Made by a program: the position numbers and the translations under genes. Under the pieces are notes generated by a model. The model saw only the letters and a program-made list of their open reading frames with translations, did no database searches and was not told where the DNA came from. A DNA stretch of 64,000 nucleotides from positions 37,837,539 to 37,901,538 of the forward strand of contig JANAVB010015600.1 of the NCBI GenBank assembly GCA_029216955.1, in the 5' to 3' direction. This DNA comes from Iris pallida (Eukaryota > Streptophyta > Magnoliopsida > Asparagales > Iridaceae). Each line of letters starts with the position of its first letter. Position 1 is the stretch's first letter. This document shows, one piece after another, positions 17,780 through 32,000 of this stretch.

Positions 17780-19090
17780 CATTAGAGGCCATCTGTAAAA
17801 TAACAATCAACACTCCCATATGTCCTCCGGATAATATTATGGTTCACCAATTTGGGTAGCTCACACGTCTAGTAAATATACTCTCCAATTTCCAATAAAC
17901 ATACCAAGTCGTATACACAACATATCCAGTTTGTAACTGTTTGTGTCTCTAATATACTAATCAAGGCAATTACGTTCTAACTGTCACACATCTAGTAAGT
18001 ATCGATGGCTAGTCAAGTATAATAGTCTGTGCCCCTATCATAAATATCGTATACCGTATCATGTGAGTGTCAAGGCTAAGGAGATATAAAAATATTCTAC
18101 AAATATAAGATAGTCGACTAAAAACTAGGTCGATATGTATAATGTAAACAAGAATCAAGTAAATCGACGAAGTCCGTCGATCGCATCCAAGTCTAGCTTG
18201 GACGTACAATTCTAGATAATAGGTAAACATAAATAGTATTAATCTACGTAAGACATATTGAATATTAATAAAGACAAAAACATAGCAATGTATACCTGCC
18301 TGAGATCTGGAGGAAGTTTGGACGATGTTCTAGATATAACCTCATCAACTCAAGGATAGCTCAAAAAGTGGAAGATGCATAGATGCTGAAATAAACATCA
18401 CCAATGCATTCAGAATGAGTGAAATAGTCAGAAAAGTCTACCCATAAGTTCAATTTGGACACTACCAAATATTATAGCTTCGGGCCAAAATAGGGTCCGT
18501 ATTCGGGCCCGCATTGCAGCGAAAAATGTGTTATAATAAAATTGTCCACATTTAGCAAACTATATGTCAAACAAGACCCAAATGATGATACGATCTCAAC
18601 TATATATCCAAAATTGGATTCCAATGAGTCGACCAAAATAATGCCCCTTAATTTTGATCGTGGGGCCCGCAGAAAAGCAATAATTTCGATGTCTCAAAAT
18701 CGGGCAAAACTTGGGTTAAAGGATAACTCAGATACTGTAAGTCCAATGGCGTAAGTTTCGTCGCGACACGATGAGCATATAGAAACTAATATTAATCACG
18801 TTATAAAAGTCAGAACATAGCTAATATTCTTTTAAGAGGAGCTTCAAAATTGGTCTAAAACACAAAAATCATAATAAATATGTAACAAATATATCTTCTA
18901 TATATAGATAAGGAAGAACATGAATAAGAACCCGAAACCAAGTAAAGGACTTACTCATAGGAACACGGTCTAAAACATAAAAATCATAATAAGTATGTAA
19001 CCAATATTAAACTTGAAATGGTGAATGGGCCTGGAACACATGGAATGGTGGATGAAATTTATTAAACACGAAAAAAAAATTTTATCAGTT
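17780..19090. other. Non-coding stretch, possibly decayed gypsy LTR
   Basis: No gene, no long frame and no clear element boundary. The composition and the segment near 18480-18780 (GGGCCCGCA, GTCGCGACACGATGAG) look like minus-strand gypsy LTR sequence, but I cannot support a lineage. Confidence 0.3.
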
Positions 19091-19105
19091 TCGAGGCCGG
19101 GGGGG

Positions 19106-19106
<1 letters not shown>

Positions 19107-19146
<40 letters not shown>
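19107..19146. repeat. Uninterrupted run of 40 G
   Basis: Seven G, one C, then 40 G. A homopolymer this long is very rare in plant DNA and hard to sequence. It ends 14 bases before a nearly perfect 86-bp duplication. Confidence 0.95.
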
Positions 19147-19147
<1 letters not shown>

Positions 19148-19160
19148 TGGGGTTGGGGGC

Positions 19161-19332
19161 GGGCATGGCCCTTTTGGCCTTAAGGCAGCTCAGTCCCTGT
19201 TTGAAGCTACTCCATGTACTTAATTTTCCTGTCGGACTTTTAATATGGGCATGGCCCTTTTGGCCTTAAGGCAGCTCAGTCCCTGTTTGAAGCTACTCCA
19301 TGTACTTAATTTTCCTGTCGGAGTTTTAATAT
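19161..19332. repeat. Direct 86-bp tandem duplication
   Basis: 19161-19246 and 19247-19332 differ at a single base (GACTTT versus GAGTTT). No coding content is evident. The position beside the poly-G run makes an assembly artefact possible. Confidence 0.95.
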
Positions 19333-20459
19333 GGCATTTCGTCTTGTTTGATCAACTAGGCATAGATAATTAGTCTTAGACTGTCATTCTTGACATTCCG
19401 TACGACCATTCGCAGAATGTTCCAGCAATGTTTCATGCTTGTACGCGCTCAACATGCATTAGAGATGGCTATTGAACAGTCAAAATATATAGGATTATAT
19501 ATGTTGTAGTATATATATTCTATTTTATAATAAGAAAACTTTGTGGTGAAACTTTTAAATTTAAAAAATACCCTTGAGTATTTTATAAAAATGAAGTTAT
19601 TATGTCAACTTAAATGTCATTTATGTTTAAGAGTCAAAGTAATAAAGTTTGCATGTTATGAAGTTTTCTTTTTTCCATACAACTTTCATGTTCAATGGTA
19701 ATAAATTTTTATATTCTTATATTTTCCAAAAGTTATTATTCTCAATAGAAAAAAAATTTAAAAAAAAAGAACAAAGTTCCTACTTCGAATTTCTTGGCAT
19801 TGTAAAAAGAAAGCACACACACATAAATAATTACCAGGAAAAGACGGAAAGACGACAATCGACCTTATGATACGTGCAAAGCACGGACATGTAGACTAGT
19901 AATATTAGAGAGAGAGAGAGAGAGGGGTTGTTCTCTGCAGAATTGATTAGAAGAACCATGCCCTCTTGACGAAGATAGCATGGAAGCTCAAGAAGATGGG
20001 AGGATTTGGGCACAGACTGCTTGGCTAGCATATTCTCGAAACTGGACATCAAGGACCTGGCGCTCGGCGTGCCCTTCGTGTGCAAGCCGTAGCATCCTTG
20101 GACCACCAGTGCTGGAGAGTCCTCAATCTTCGGAGCATAGATATCATGCCCTAGAGTAGCTTCTGTCTGCGATTTCAAGACACTATCCGAATACAACTCA
20201 GTTATATTCAACGAGGAGCAAATAATAGGCAAAACATTCTCAACATTTCATGCCACAAATATATTGTTACAACATCAGTATACACACAAAAATTGTTCTA
20301 AAATTTCAGAACTATCTCCGTGTTGTTAGTTGCTGAGGAAAATAACAAGGTCCTCATGAAAAATCAAAATACTAGTAATACTGGAACACTAGCATTCCCT
20401 GAAGTGAATGTTCGTTATGGATATTACGGAGGAAAATACATACATTAAAGGGCGTTCTA
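19333..20459. other. Non-coding stretch with a doubtful 133-codon minus-strand frame
   Basis: A minus-strand open frame at 20232-19831 encodes 133 residues that I do not recognise. Its N-terminal two thirds (20232-19930) look protein-like, and its end runs into the (GA)9 repeat at 19905-19923. It could be a host exon fragment or chance. Nothing else is seen. Confidence 0.25.
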
Positions 20460-20809
20460 AAAACTCAAGCAGAGATGGTTATAGAGGAAGAGGAAAGCAT
20501 TGTCACCCCACCAGTGGTAGACATAATGAACAATGAAAAAGGCAGAAAAAAACATCATCCAACTGAAGATCTAGAAAATGAGAATAGTACCAAGAGATAC
20601 ATGATTCAAGTGTGGGCGTGAAGGTCATTGATCCCGCACTTGTCGTGCATCCAAAGAAGTAGTGGAAAAATATCAGAAAATTCAGAAGGTTTGAAACAAA
20701 TGACATACTTGATATGGACAATGATACCCTCCTTGGTGAAGAACTTGAGGCACAAGAGAACACCAACTTGACATCTATAGATATTTTTGGATATCATTAG
20801 TAACTTAAT
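20460..20809 (+). pseudogene. Copia-type gag C-terminal fragment with CCHC knuckle
   Basis: 20609-20644 encodes KCGREGH, then a stop where Trp is expected, then SRTC. This is the C-terminal part of the CCHC knuckle typical of a class of plant copia gag proteins (GHWSRTC followed by a VVEKYQK-like helix). The downstream sequence in another frame is acidic (DMDNDTLLGEELEAQE), like the tails of those proteins, and ends near 20799. Several frameshifts and stops show it is dead. It may belong to the copia copy whose 3' end lies at 33735-34370, on the other side of element B. Confidence 0.5.
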
Positions 20810-21591
20810 TTTATTGATTGAGAGTATAAATATTTTGGATTTGTTTTAGACTATATTGGTATTTATTTGGAACAATAGTCTTTGTATATATGTTTTGAAC
20901 AGAAAATTTTATTAATAATGGGCGCCTAACATCGATTGGGTATTTATGTTCAATATTTTGAAATCTCCTTCAATTATTAAACAAATATAAAGACATGAGA
21001 TATATTTAGCATAAATTTTACGATATATCACAAATAAGACATAATTCTTGTCGTTTGGGGGAGATAGGAGGAAAATAAATGCCTTGTTCCCCAAGAACGT
21101 TATGAATCATCGTGGCATATCTCCACTCTATCTAATCTCGAGTACTAAATTTAGAAGAAATTATTCCTTGTATTTTATTTTAAATGAATTATTAGATGCC
21201 TACTTGATATTTTTAATAATGTTGCATAAATAGCTATACCGGCTATGAATGTATCTTCTAATAGAAGTAAGTATTAAAAGGACAAAATAAAGACAACAAA
21301 CGAATAAAGTTTTACATTAAGAACGCGTAAGACCTAAAGGTTATAAAAATTTATCTCTTCAGAAGAAGAGACTAAATAATCACGCCATAATGCTCTTGAA
21401 GAAGCAACTCATGATGTAGCATCTCGATAAAAGAATATGACAATTCGGAAGATATCATGACAAAAGATTCAATTTCTCAAAATATATCGCTTCGGTCGAG
21501 AATATGCTATGGCAAAAGATTCAATTTCTCAAAGTTTATCGTTTCGGTCGAGGATATGTCTCCGATCCCAGAAGAGAATAAGAAAGAGGTA
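20810..21591. other. Non-coding stretch left of element B
   Basis: No gene. A direct repeat with period 52 (21461 and 21513, core TTCAATTTCTCAAA) lies just before the insertion site of element B. It may be interior sequence of the copia copy split by element B. Confidence 0.35.
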
Positions 21592-21596
21592 CCCGG
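21592..21596. other. Left target site duplication of element B (CCCGG)
   Basis: The five bases before the 5' LTR match those after the 3' LTR. Confidence 0.9.
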
Positions 21597-24500
21597 TGTA
21601 GCACCCAGTTTCCCAAATGAGGGTAATTTTGAAATTTCGTGTTTATAATTATTTTAATAATGATATTTAATTCATGATATGATTTTTGGTGATTTTAAAT
21701 CATTTTAAAATTATTTAAATCAATGACTTGTGGTTTTGACGTTTTGCTAGTGAAACCCTAGAGACTGTTTGACCTAGAGCCTAACCATGTGATTATGATA
21801 TTTTAATGTCATTTTTGGCCTAAGGATATTTTTGCATTTGACCTCTTTGAATTATTTTGATATTTTTTATTATTTATGATATTGTTTTGGGGTTATTTGA
21901 GTCGGGTTCGAATTTCAACTTAATCCGACTTGAAACGGGGACCCGGGGGTAGTTTGACTCTAGTGGGACCCACACACTAGTTAGGCATGGCCCACATGAT
22001 ATTAATTTTAGTCCACATGATAGAAATATTTTAGTTAGAGGTTAGACTAATTATTATGGATAAGGTTAGTGTGATTAGAGACTTTAGAATGACTAATTTA
22101 GCCCCAACCAATTAGCCCTTTCCTAATACTCATAGAATAGGTTAGTGGGGGCATTTTGGACCTTACCATAATAGGACAAATAGCTCCATATGGTCAGCCA
22201 CTTTGGGAGTGGATAGGCTCAAGTTCATTTCATTATTCTCATCCACACTCTCTCTCTTGTTCTTCCCCAAATTCTTAGAGAGCAATCCCTAGCAATTTCT
22301 CCACCAAATCCTTCCATTTCGCCACCAAATCTTCTTCTTTCCTTCTCCATTCTAGCCAAGGAGAAAGCTACCCAAGTTTGGGAGGATTCGGAGCTCGTTC
22401 GTGTCTTTTTGGAATCTCTACGTGTCGGTGTCGCTCCGGGAAGGCTTTTCTTCGATTCGATCTACCAGGAGGTATAAATCCCTTCTCCTTTTCATTTTCT
22501 CATGCATATAGGTCTATTTTGAACCCATAGGAATGACCTCCATGGTTGAATCTCTATTTGTGTCCATTTCGTGTCCATTTGGAGGTCATAGGAGTGTCCT
22601 TTGTGTTGTGGTTGTGTCCATGTGGGAAAATCCCAAATTTGGACACACTATGTGTTGTTGTTATGTATGAAAGAATTATTACATGTTTAATCTCATATTT
22701 TTGTATTGGAGATGTGTTCTATAGTGTCTCATATATATATATATATTAGTGTAGAGAGTGAGTTCTTGATATATTATGTTATATACTTGTGTTCTTTTGT
22801 CTCAAACTACCCAAATCCGTCATGATTTTTATCCACGTTTTTAATTTCAGTACTAACTTAGAAATGTCATAACTTCTAGCTCAAAGCTCGGTTTAATCTC
22901 TTGTTTTTTTTAAAAAGAAGCGTATTGAAGTTAGCTTTCCAAAAACATGTATTAATAGGCCTAATTCTTTCTGTAACTTTCTGGAGAATTATTTGAGTGT
23001 CATATGTACGAAAGACAAACGCGTTCTCGGTGTTTTTGTGATTCCGGGAGTTTTCGAAAACGAAAACGCGATCCGTTTGAAGTTTCGGAAAGCTAACACA
23101 TAGATCTATAACATACTTTAATCCTAGATTTTAATTCATGCTGAGATGGTACAGTATTGATTATTAGTAGGAGTTACTATTCGACATATGTATTTTGTGC
23201 ACCCTTGTGTGTAATATAATGTTCTATTTGATTTTAACCCATGTTAATGTATATACATTATGTAATTAAATAGAGAATGCAAGTATGAGTAAATGGTTAA
23301 ATAAATGATGTATGAGGTATAAGTATCCTATCTAATGTAAGCATGTATAAGTATGGCTTGTAATGAATATGTAGGTTCTATAGTATGTAATGTATGGTGC
23401 ATATAGTGGTGCAAGAGAATAAATGAATGATGAATGAATACAAGCATGAATGTAATATAATAATAGATGTAATGTATGTAATATACAAGTTAATGAGATG
23501 TAATGTTCTATGTTAACACAAATCCTATATTACCTCATGTCCCCCCTTACACTATGTTGACACTATCACACTTGACACATTGTTCACTTACACTTTGACA
23601 CTCTTTGATATGTATACACTATGTATGCCTATTTAACCCTCACTTGTCCCTTTGCCATGTTCACATACACACACATAGCCTCTTAAATAAGTATTTATGA
23701 ATATAGTTAACTTAGCTATGTATGTATATTATATATATGTTAGCATATTGTGTTGTAATATATAAGTTTATATAACCATTTGAAATGCCATGATTATAGA
23801 CCTAATGTTGAATACCAATATATGCATGTGTATATATGTGTAGACATATATAGCTTAAAGTAATAGATTACCTAGTGTATATCCAATGTGAATTCTTGCC
23901 TATTTGAGTATTTAATAATTGCATGCTATATAGAGTTGGATGTATGTTGGCTTATATAGCCTTGTATTGATGTGTGCTTGCTAGGATAGTCTTGGTTAGG
24001 CCTAGTAAGACTTGCTGGGTTAGGACATGACCTAGTTTGACTAGTGCAGTTGACCAGAGTTGACCAAGGGTTGACTTTGGCCTAGTTTGACCTAGATTCA
24101 TGTAGAATGCATTGTAGTGCTTTATATTACCCTTCTGGACATGTTGTGACTTATGCTGTTCTAATTAGGAGCCAGACACCTCTCCTCGGACAGTATCTGT
24201 ACCTTGGACATTCAGATATCAGGCGAGTACATTTTCTGATCATTTCATATCCTGCTTAGAATTATTTTCTGCATTAAATTACTTTACTTGTACTGTCACG
24301 TTGGTCACACGGATTGGTACTATACAGATCCCTTCTTGAGATGTTATCCTTAGAGAGCATCGGGTACTACATGTTCTGTGCATTTTACTTACATGACGTA
24401 TCACTATGCTTCACAGGTTCTTTGATCACTTGTGACATATACTCTTATGATCACAGAGTCTCCTAGAATCTCCTATCCCATTTACTGGGTATCCTAGAAT

Positions 24501-25313
24501 ATCCTAAAATCCCCATTTTTGGGACATCCATGTATCACCCTTCGGGGGCTTTGCGTGGAATTATAACATAACTTGGTTGGATCCTTGTGTACTGATTGGG
24601 GGTACGGGGGAGTAGAAATAGACATGTGAATACTACCCAAGTAGTATCTTATCAGAATCTCTTCCATAGTGTCTTATCAGAATCTCCTATGCCATTTACA
24701 TGTCTATATTGTACTCTGACTCACTAGCCACATGTTAGTTCTCTATTTATAGTAGATATTTCTATTACAGCTCTCTCTCTGTTTACATACAGCATTTCTT
24801 TCAGTACCTGTATCTTACTTTACTGTATGATTATATTTTCTAACCTGCTATGAACTATTGAGATATAATGTGCTCGTTCCTGTCCTGACTGGACTTGTTG
24901 ATAAATTTTACAGATATCCTGGAGGTTGCCTGCTAGCCTAGAGGAGACAGTAGAGGTTGCATAGATAGCTAGGGTTTTTGCTTATAGTTTATTTTCAGTC
25001 ATCTTAAGTTGTATTTATGGATTACTGTATTTGGGTTTTGAGATGTATTCTGAGTTTGTATCTTAGACACTTAGACTTCTATCTGTTGTATCTCTTTTCG
25101 ATTTCATGTTTTATCTATCTTCCTTTATGCTCTACCTTAGGTGTGATTGAGTTTACATTCTGCTATGTCACCCCCATTCGGGGAGTATAAACTATTTAGT
25201 CTTATACTGTTAGATGCATTGAGACCTATGACAGCGTTCTACCGTCGATACTGCGACGTAGGCTGGGCGTTGTTACGTTCTCGTGCCCTAACTCTAGGGT
25301 GCGGGTCGTGACA
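21597..25313 (+). repeat. 5' LTR of element B (3,717 bp)
   Basis: TG...CA ends. It holds a T-rich U3, a CT-rich stretch near 22250-22400, (TA) runs near 22730, several paragraphs of TATG/ATGTA-rich sequence, and an end at GGTCGTGACA. In the first 310 bp I count about eight substitutions against the 3' LTR, nearly all transitions, and one small indel. Confidence 0.93.
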
Positions 25314-28300
25314 CGTTTTTAGTGGTGGCCCATGCAGGTCGAGTTTGTGTAGTGGTATTCGAACTAGAGTACCACTACAGCCTGCAGTAGGATTAGGATA
25401 TATTTTTGAAAATATTCAATCACAATTAGGATCCCTTGAGAGATTCCTGGGACGACCCTTGAGAATCTTGTTTAACTCCGATTTGAAAACTCTTTTCTTT
25501 TTCCTTGATTTGATTTATCTTTACTTTCTGCTATTGAATTTGATTTTGATGGATTATTATTGAATTTGAGTTTGTATTTATTGATTTTGATGAAGATTGT
25601 TGAAATTTGAATCTTGATGTTAGCTATAGCATCCGAGTTTGTAGTTATATGGTTTGAAGGATTTTGTTCATTTCTGAATTTGATGTTCGTTGATAAATTT
25701 GATTTTTTTTTTGGTATTCATTGTTGATTTAATTTAATTTTTGGCAAGATAAAATTATATGGGCTAGGTCATCTAAGTTATGTAAATCTTGTCTTCTATA
25801 GTCACATTAGCTAGCATGGTGAGGACATATAGTCTGATTTTGGATATATTTCTCGGGTGTGAAAATTTAAGATTTTTGCAGCCAAGCTAGCGGCATCGCG
25901 AAATTGTTAAATACCATGATTCTAGAGGTATGTGCATAAGTCAAGGACTCTCTGATTATCGTAGCCTTGCTCACTAGTATGACGAGGATTTAGAGTACCA
26001 TAATTTTGGATAGACGCATATGATTATCAGATTGTACCTTAAATATTTTCGAACATGTTTTTACTACTTTTGTTTCAGTCATTCAAAAAAGAAGAAGGAA
26101 TTATTGTTGTTTTGTTTTGTTTTGTTTCTCATTGTTTACTTAGGATATAGCTTTAGCTATTTTTATAAACCTTGTGTAACTTCTTACAAAAATTTATTTC
26201 TTCTTAATACAATAAACCAATGATTTTGCTAGGCCTTATTTTGGATTTGGTATTATAATTCTTGTTTCAAAAAAAAATGGGTCCCTCTTTTAAATAGATA
26301 AGCAGAACAGATTCTATTATCATTCTTTTCCTGCCAATATTTTTACTACCATCATTCCTTGTCTTATATACCTGTCCTGATTATATCAATTCCCTGTCTC
26401 GTATATAATTCTGTCAGCTATACCTTGACAACTCTTGAATCTTCATATCATTTTGCCTAAAAAATGTTAAGGAAGTGACGTAAATTATGTAGCTCAGAGA
26501 AGACGTAACTAGTTATTTTATGATGATCTAAAGGAAATTAAATGTGGAGTGTTCCATATGGAAACTTGAGATAGAAATGTGGTAAAGGTCTCGAATAGAA
26601 TAAAGAGATGTATACTGCCAATCTGGAAACAATTACATTTAGAGAAATTTTGGGGTTATGAGATAGTTTATAGGTGTATTCAAAACTAATAAGGATATCA
26701 GAGGTCAACCTAGTTTTGAGAACTTAGAAAATCTTGGTTATTGATTCTGGGGAAAACTTTTACTCTGAGGCTATATAGAAGGTTAGTAATGGAAAAGAGA
26801 AGTTAATTGTGTTTAATAAGGATATTAAACAAGATGTTGCGAGGAAATGACTAGGGATAGAGAGAACACAAAGTTATGAAAGTTTAGAGATTGTTGTGAA
26901 ATATTTTTAGGAGAATAATATTCAAGGGTGTATGTCGAAGAAAATACGGAAGTTGATTTTATGATGGAAGATAAGTTTTGTAAGGCCTAGAGATTTAAAT
27001 TAAATAATACGAGGAGAACAATTTGAACAAGTTCAAGGAATTCGTAAACGGGATTTAGAGGTTTTGGGTCAAATTTAAGACAAGGTGAAAGAACTTGGAA
27101 ATTTAAATAAATGGTTAATGTTGATTCCTAAATGTGAGGGTTGTGCTTCAAGAGTGATGTTTGGAAATTGGGAATTGCCTACGGTAGTCATGGTAAGGAT
27201 TTAAGTAAAGGTTAAATTTTCATATGGAGACTGGTGAGGTAAAGATATGATTGGCAAGTTATGACCAGATGAACTTAAGAGTATCAGAAGCAGATGACTA
27301 ACCCGATCTTCATTATTTTTGTGCATTAATTACCACCTCTTGAACTCCCACTTTCTAATTGAGATCCTTGACGTTCCTTATCGTGACTTTGATATTCGGA
27401 ATGTAATACTAGCTGTTACCCTCCAACAAATCTTATATGCAAGACCTAGACGAGCTCACCTTCGTGTAGGTATATCATGTCCCACTAAAATCCGTCTTCT
27501 TGTACTCTGTTTTCTTGATATGATTTTCTGGTCAACTGGCTAAACTATAACCTCTACCATTATACTAAATTTCTTCTTATTTCAATTAGAAATCCAGCCT
27601 TGACTCAATTCTTTCGACCCGACATGTGATGGTGTTCTGCTTGTTTCCTTAGATGCTTAATCTTGTACCTTATCTGATTACTTGACCCGTTGGTTAAGAA
27701 ACTTGGACTATGTAATTCCTTTCATCATTACCACCCTTATATCTTATGCTGCTAAATTAGCCTTAGTTTTGCAAGCTTATCTATTTTTGAGCTTGGTCAT
27801 GACATATTTTATTGGGTGGCCACCCACTAACATATTGTCTAATCAGAACCGGTACATGATGGTATGATCAACCTATTGCACTTTGGTTCACTTTTCATGT
27901 ATCAATCTACGAGAATGGAGACATAGTTAAACTTGACCCTAGAGTCTCATTCGCGACAGCCTTGACAATTCTCCTTGAAATCTTTTCATCGCCTATGAAC
28001 CTCGTATTCGTACTCAGTCGAATTAAATTTAATCATGACCTGAACCTCCATCATTGGATGCTCGTGCTCAAACTTTGATTTCATTGATTTTCCTTCTTGC
28101 CCAAATCTCGTTTTATCCCGAAATTGATCAACTTAGATCGTGTCAAGACAAAAATCTATTTGTGATTTGTTGTGCCTAAATTTTCAATTTTTGCCATTTT
28201 ATGGAATAGTAACCTTTTAATAATTTCTTAGTTGCTTGTTAATGACCAATTTTTATATAGGATGGTAGACAGCCCTACAACCTTGATGATTATTGTTCCC

Positions 28301-29022
28301 TTACCTTCCCAATTAGGACACCCTAGATTGTTTGTGTGTTGATACCATAGTACTGTTTTGACCTATAATGACCAGTGCACCTAGGTGAGACTTCCAACTG
28401 CTACGGTATGCCCTGACCTTGTATGCTATTCCTTCAAATTGCATGATTTAGATAAAAAAAAATTTGACCTTGATTGTTGGGTAATAGGGACGTCACCCCA
28501 TTAGTATCAGTTGTAGATATATATGGGTTAGTCCTTGATGTGGGAATGTGTGTCTATAAACATGTAGCTTAGGAGATTTAGGAGAGATTATAGTATCAGC
28601 CTTGATAGGATGTACTAGTCTTTTGGTGAGTATAAATGTGTTATGAGAGATAGGGGCCTATATGTCTTAGTAATGCATCGTTCCTATGGTAATAGGATGT
28701 ATTAATAGATGGTTAATAGGTAGATAATAGTTTGAGCATACCTATAGCCTATGATCAGTTCCTTTTCATCCTTAGTTAAGACCACTTTAAAATAGGTCCA
28801 GTCCCTTGGATATAGGTTCCAGTCCATATTTTATTGAAGTTCCATTACCGCCGTACAGCAGAGCAGTATTGGAGGTATTCCTAGATTGACACTTTTTAGA
28901 TGTCCGTTTATTATTCCAGTGTTAGGAAGTGTTACCTTAGATATTGGGTAGGTTAGAGGCTCTAGAAGGAGTACTATCGATCTTAAATTTCGAGGACGAA
29001 ATTTTTCTAAGGTGGGTAGAGT
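25314..29022 (+). other. Non-coding interior of element B
   Basis: 3.7 kb with no frame longer than about 75 codons and no recognisable gag, protease, RT, RNase H or integrase motif on either strand. No convincing primer binding site follows the 5' LTR (the first bases are CGTTTTTAGTGGTGG). The only conserved part is the polypurine-side end at 28988-29022. Confidence 0.8.
28988..29022 (+). promoter_or_regulatory. Tekay/Del-type 3' end with polypurine tract of element B
   Basis: TTTCGAGGACGAAAT followed by TTTTCTAAGGTGGGTAGAGT leads directly into the 3' LTR. In full Tekay/Del elements this codes for the last residues of pol (FEDEIFLR) and holds the plus-strand primer. It ties this element to that lineage. 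Confidence 0.75.
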
Positions 29023-32000
29023 TGTAGCACCCAGTTTCCCAAATAAGGGTAATTTTGAAATTTTGTATTTATAATTATTTTAATAATAATATTTAATTCA
29101 TGATATGATTTTTGGTGATTTTAAATCATTTTAAAATTATTTAAATCAATGACTTGTGGTTTTGACGTTTTGCTAGTGAAACCCTAGAGACTGTTTGACC
29201 TAGAGCCTAACCATGTGATTATGATATTTTAATATCATTTTTGGCCTAAGAATATTTTTGAATTTGACCTCTTTGAATTATTTTGATATTATTTTATTAT
29301 TTATGATATTGTTTTGGGGTTATTTGAGTCGGGTTCGAATTTCAACTCAATCCGACTTGAAACGGGGACCCGGGGGTAGTTTGACTCTAGTGGAACCCAC
29401 ACACTAGTTAGGCATGGCCCACATGATATTAATTTTAGTCCACATGATAGAAATATTTTAGTTAGAGGTTAGACTAATTATTATGGATAAGGTTAGTGTG
29501 ATTAGAGACTTTAGAATAACTAATTTAGCCCCAACCAATTAGCCCTTTCCTAATACTCGTAGAATAGGTTAGTGGGGGCATTTTGGACCTTACCATAATA
29601 GGACAAATAGCCCCATATGGCCAGCCACTTTGGGAGAGGATAGGCTCAAGTTTATTTCATTATTCTCATCCACACTCTCTCTCTCTTGTTCTTCTCCAAA
29701 TTCTTAGAGAGCAATCCCTAGCAATTTCTCCACCAAATCCTTCCATTTTGCCACCAAATCTTCTTCTTTCCTTCTCCATTCTAGCCAAGGAGGAAGCTAC
29801 CCAAGTTTGGGAGGATTCGGAGCTCGTTCGTGTCCTTTTGGAATCTCTACGTGTCGGTGTCGCTCCGGGAAGACTTTTCTTCGATTCGATCTACCGAGAG
29901 GTATAAATCCCTTCTCTTTTTTATTTTCTCATGCATATAGGTCTATTTTGAACCCATAGGAATGACCCCCATGGTTGTATCTCCATTTGTGTCCATTTCG
30001 TGTCCATTTGGAGGTCATAGGAGTGTCCTTTGTGTTGTGGTTGTGTCCATGTGGAAAAATCCTAAATTTGGACACACTATGTGTTGTTGTTATGTATGAA
30101 TGAATTATTACATGTTTAATCTCATATTTTTGTATTGGAGATGTGTTCTATAGTGTCTCATATATATATATATATTAGTGTAGAGAGTGAGTTCTTGATA
30201 TATTATGTTATATACTTGTGTTCTTTTGTCTCAAACTACCCAAATCCGTCATGATTTTTATCCACGTTTTTAATTTCAGCCCTAACTTAGAAATATCATA
30301 ACTTCTAGCTCAAAGCTCGGTTTAATCTCCCTTTTTTTAAAAAAATAAGCGTATTGAAGTTAGCTTTCCAAAAACATGTATTAATAGGCCAAATTCTTTC
30401 TGTAACTTTCTGGAGAATTATTTGAGTGTCAGCTGTACGAAAGACAAATGCGTTCTCGGTGTTTTCGCGATTCCGGGAGTTTTCGAAAACGAAAACGCGA
30501 TCCGTTTGAAGTTTCGGAAAGCTAACACATAGATCTATAACATACTTTAATCCTAGATTTTAATTCATGCTGAGATGGTATAGTATTGATTATTAGTAGG
30601 AGTTACTATTCGACATATGTATTTTGTGCACCCTTGTGTGTAATATAATGTTCTATTTGATTTTAATCCATGTTAATGTATATACATTATGTAATTAAAT
30701 AGAGAATGCAAGCATGAGCAAATGGTTAAATAAATGATGTATGAGGTATAAGTATCCTATCTAATGTAAGCATGTATAAGTATGGCTTGTAATGAATATG
30801 TAGGTTCCATAGTATGTAATGTATGGTGCATATAGTGGTACAAAAGAATAAATGAATGATGAATGAATGCAAGCATGAATGTAATATAATAATAGATATA
30901 ATGTATGCAATATACAAGTTAATGAGATATAATGTTCTATGTTAACACAAATCCTATATTACCTCATGTACCCCCTTACACTATGTTGATACTATCACAC
31001 TTGACACATTGTTCACTTATACTTTGACACTCTTTGATATGTATACACTATGTATGCCCATTTAACCCTCACTTGCCCCTTTGCCATGTTCACATACACA
31101 CACATAGCCTCTTAAATAAGTATTTATGAATATAGTTAACTTAGCTATGTATGTATATTATATATATGTTAGCATACTGTGTTGTAATATATAAGTTTAT
31201 ATAACCATTTGAAATGCCATGATTATAGACCTAATGTTGAATACCAGTATATGCATGTGTATATATGTGTAGACATATATAGCTTAAAGTAATAGATTAC
31301 CTAGTGTATATCCAATGTGAATTCTTGTCTATTTGAGTATTGAATAATTGCATGCTATATAGAGTTGGGTGTATGTTGGCTTGTATAGCCTTGTATTGAT
31401 GTGTGCTTGCTAGGATAGTCTTGGTTAGGCCTAGTAAAACTTGCTGGGTTAGGACATGACCTAGTTTGACCTAGTTTGACTAGTGTAGTTGACCAGAGTT
31501 GACCAAGGGATGACTTTGGCCTAGTTTGACCTAGATTCATGTAGAATGCATTGTAGTACTTTATATTACCCTTCTGGACATGTTGTGACTTGTGCTGTTC
31601 TAATTAGGAGCCAGACACCTCTCCTCGGACAGTATCTTTACCTTGGACATTCAGATATCGGGCGAGTACATTCTCTGATCATTTCATATCCTGCTTAGAA
31701 TTATTTTCTGCATTAAATTACTTTACTTGTACTGTCACGTTGGTCACACGGATTGGTACTATACGGATCCCTTCTTGAGATGTTATCATTAGGGAGCATC
31801 GGGTACTACATGTTCTGTGCGTTTCACTTATATGACGTATCACTATGCTTCACAGGTTCTTTGATCACTTGTGACATATACTCTTATGATCACAGAGTCT
31901 CCTAGAATCTCCTATCCCATTTACTGGGTATCCTAGAATCTCCTAGAATCCCCATTTTTAGGACATCCATGTATCACCCTTCGGGGACTTTGCGTGGAAT

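Noticed and set aside
19831..20232. 133-codon host gene
   Set aside because: No recognised domain, and the frame runs through a GA microsatellite; kept only as a doubtful note.
25314..29022. Hidden gag-pol in element B
   Set aside because: I looked for RT (YxDD with PFG), RNase H and integrase blocks on both strands and saw none; only the 3' terminal signature remains.
29583..29906. 107-codon open frame in an LTR of element B
   Set aside because: The matching part of the other LTR (near 22150-22475) differs at several bases, and no known LTR protein resembles it.
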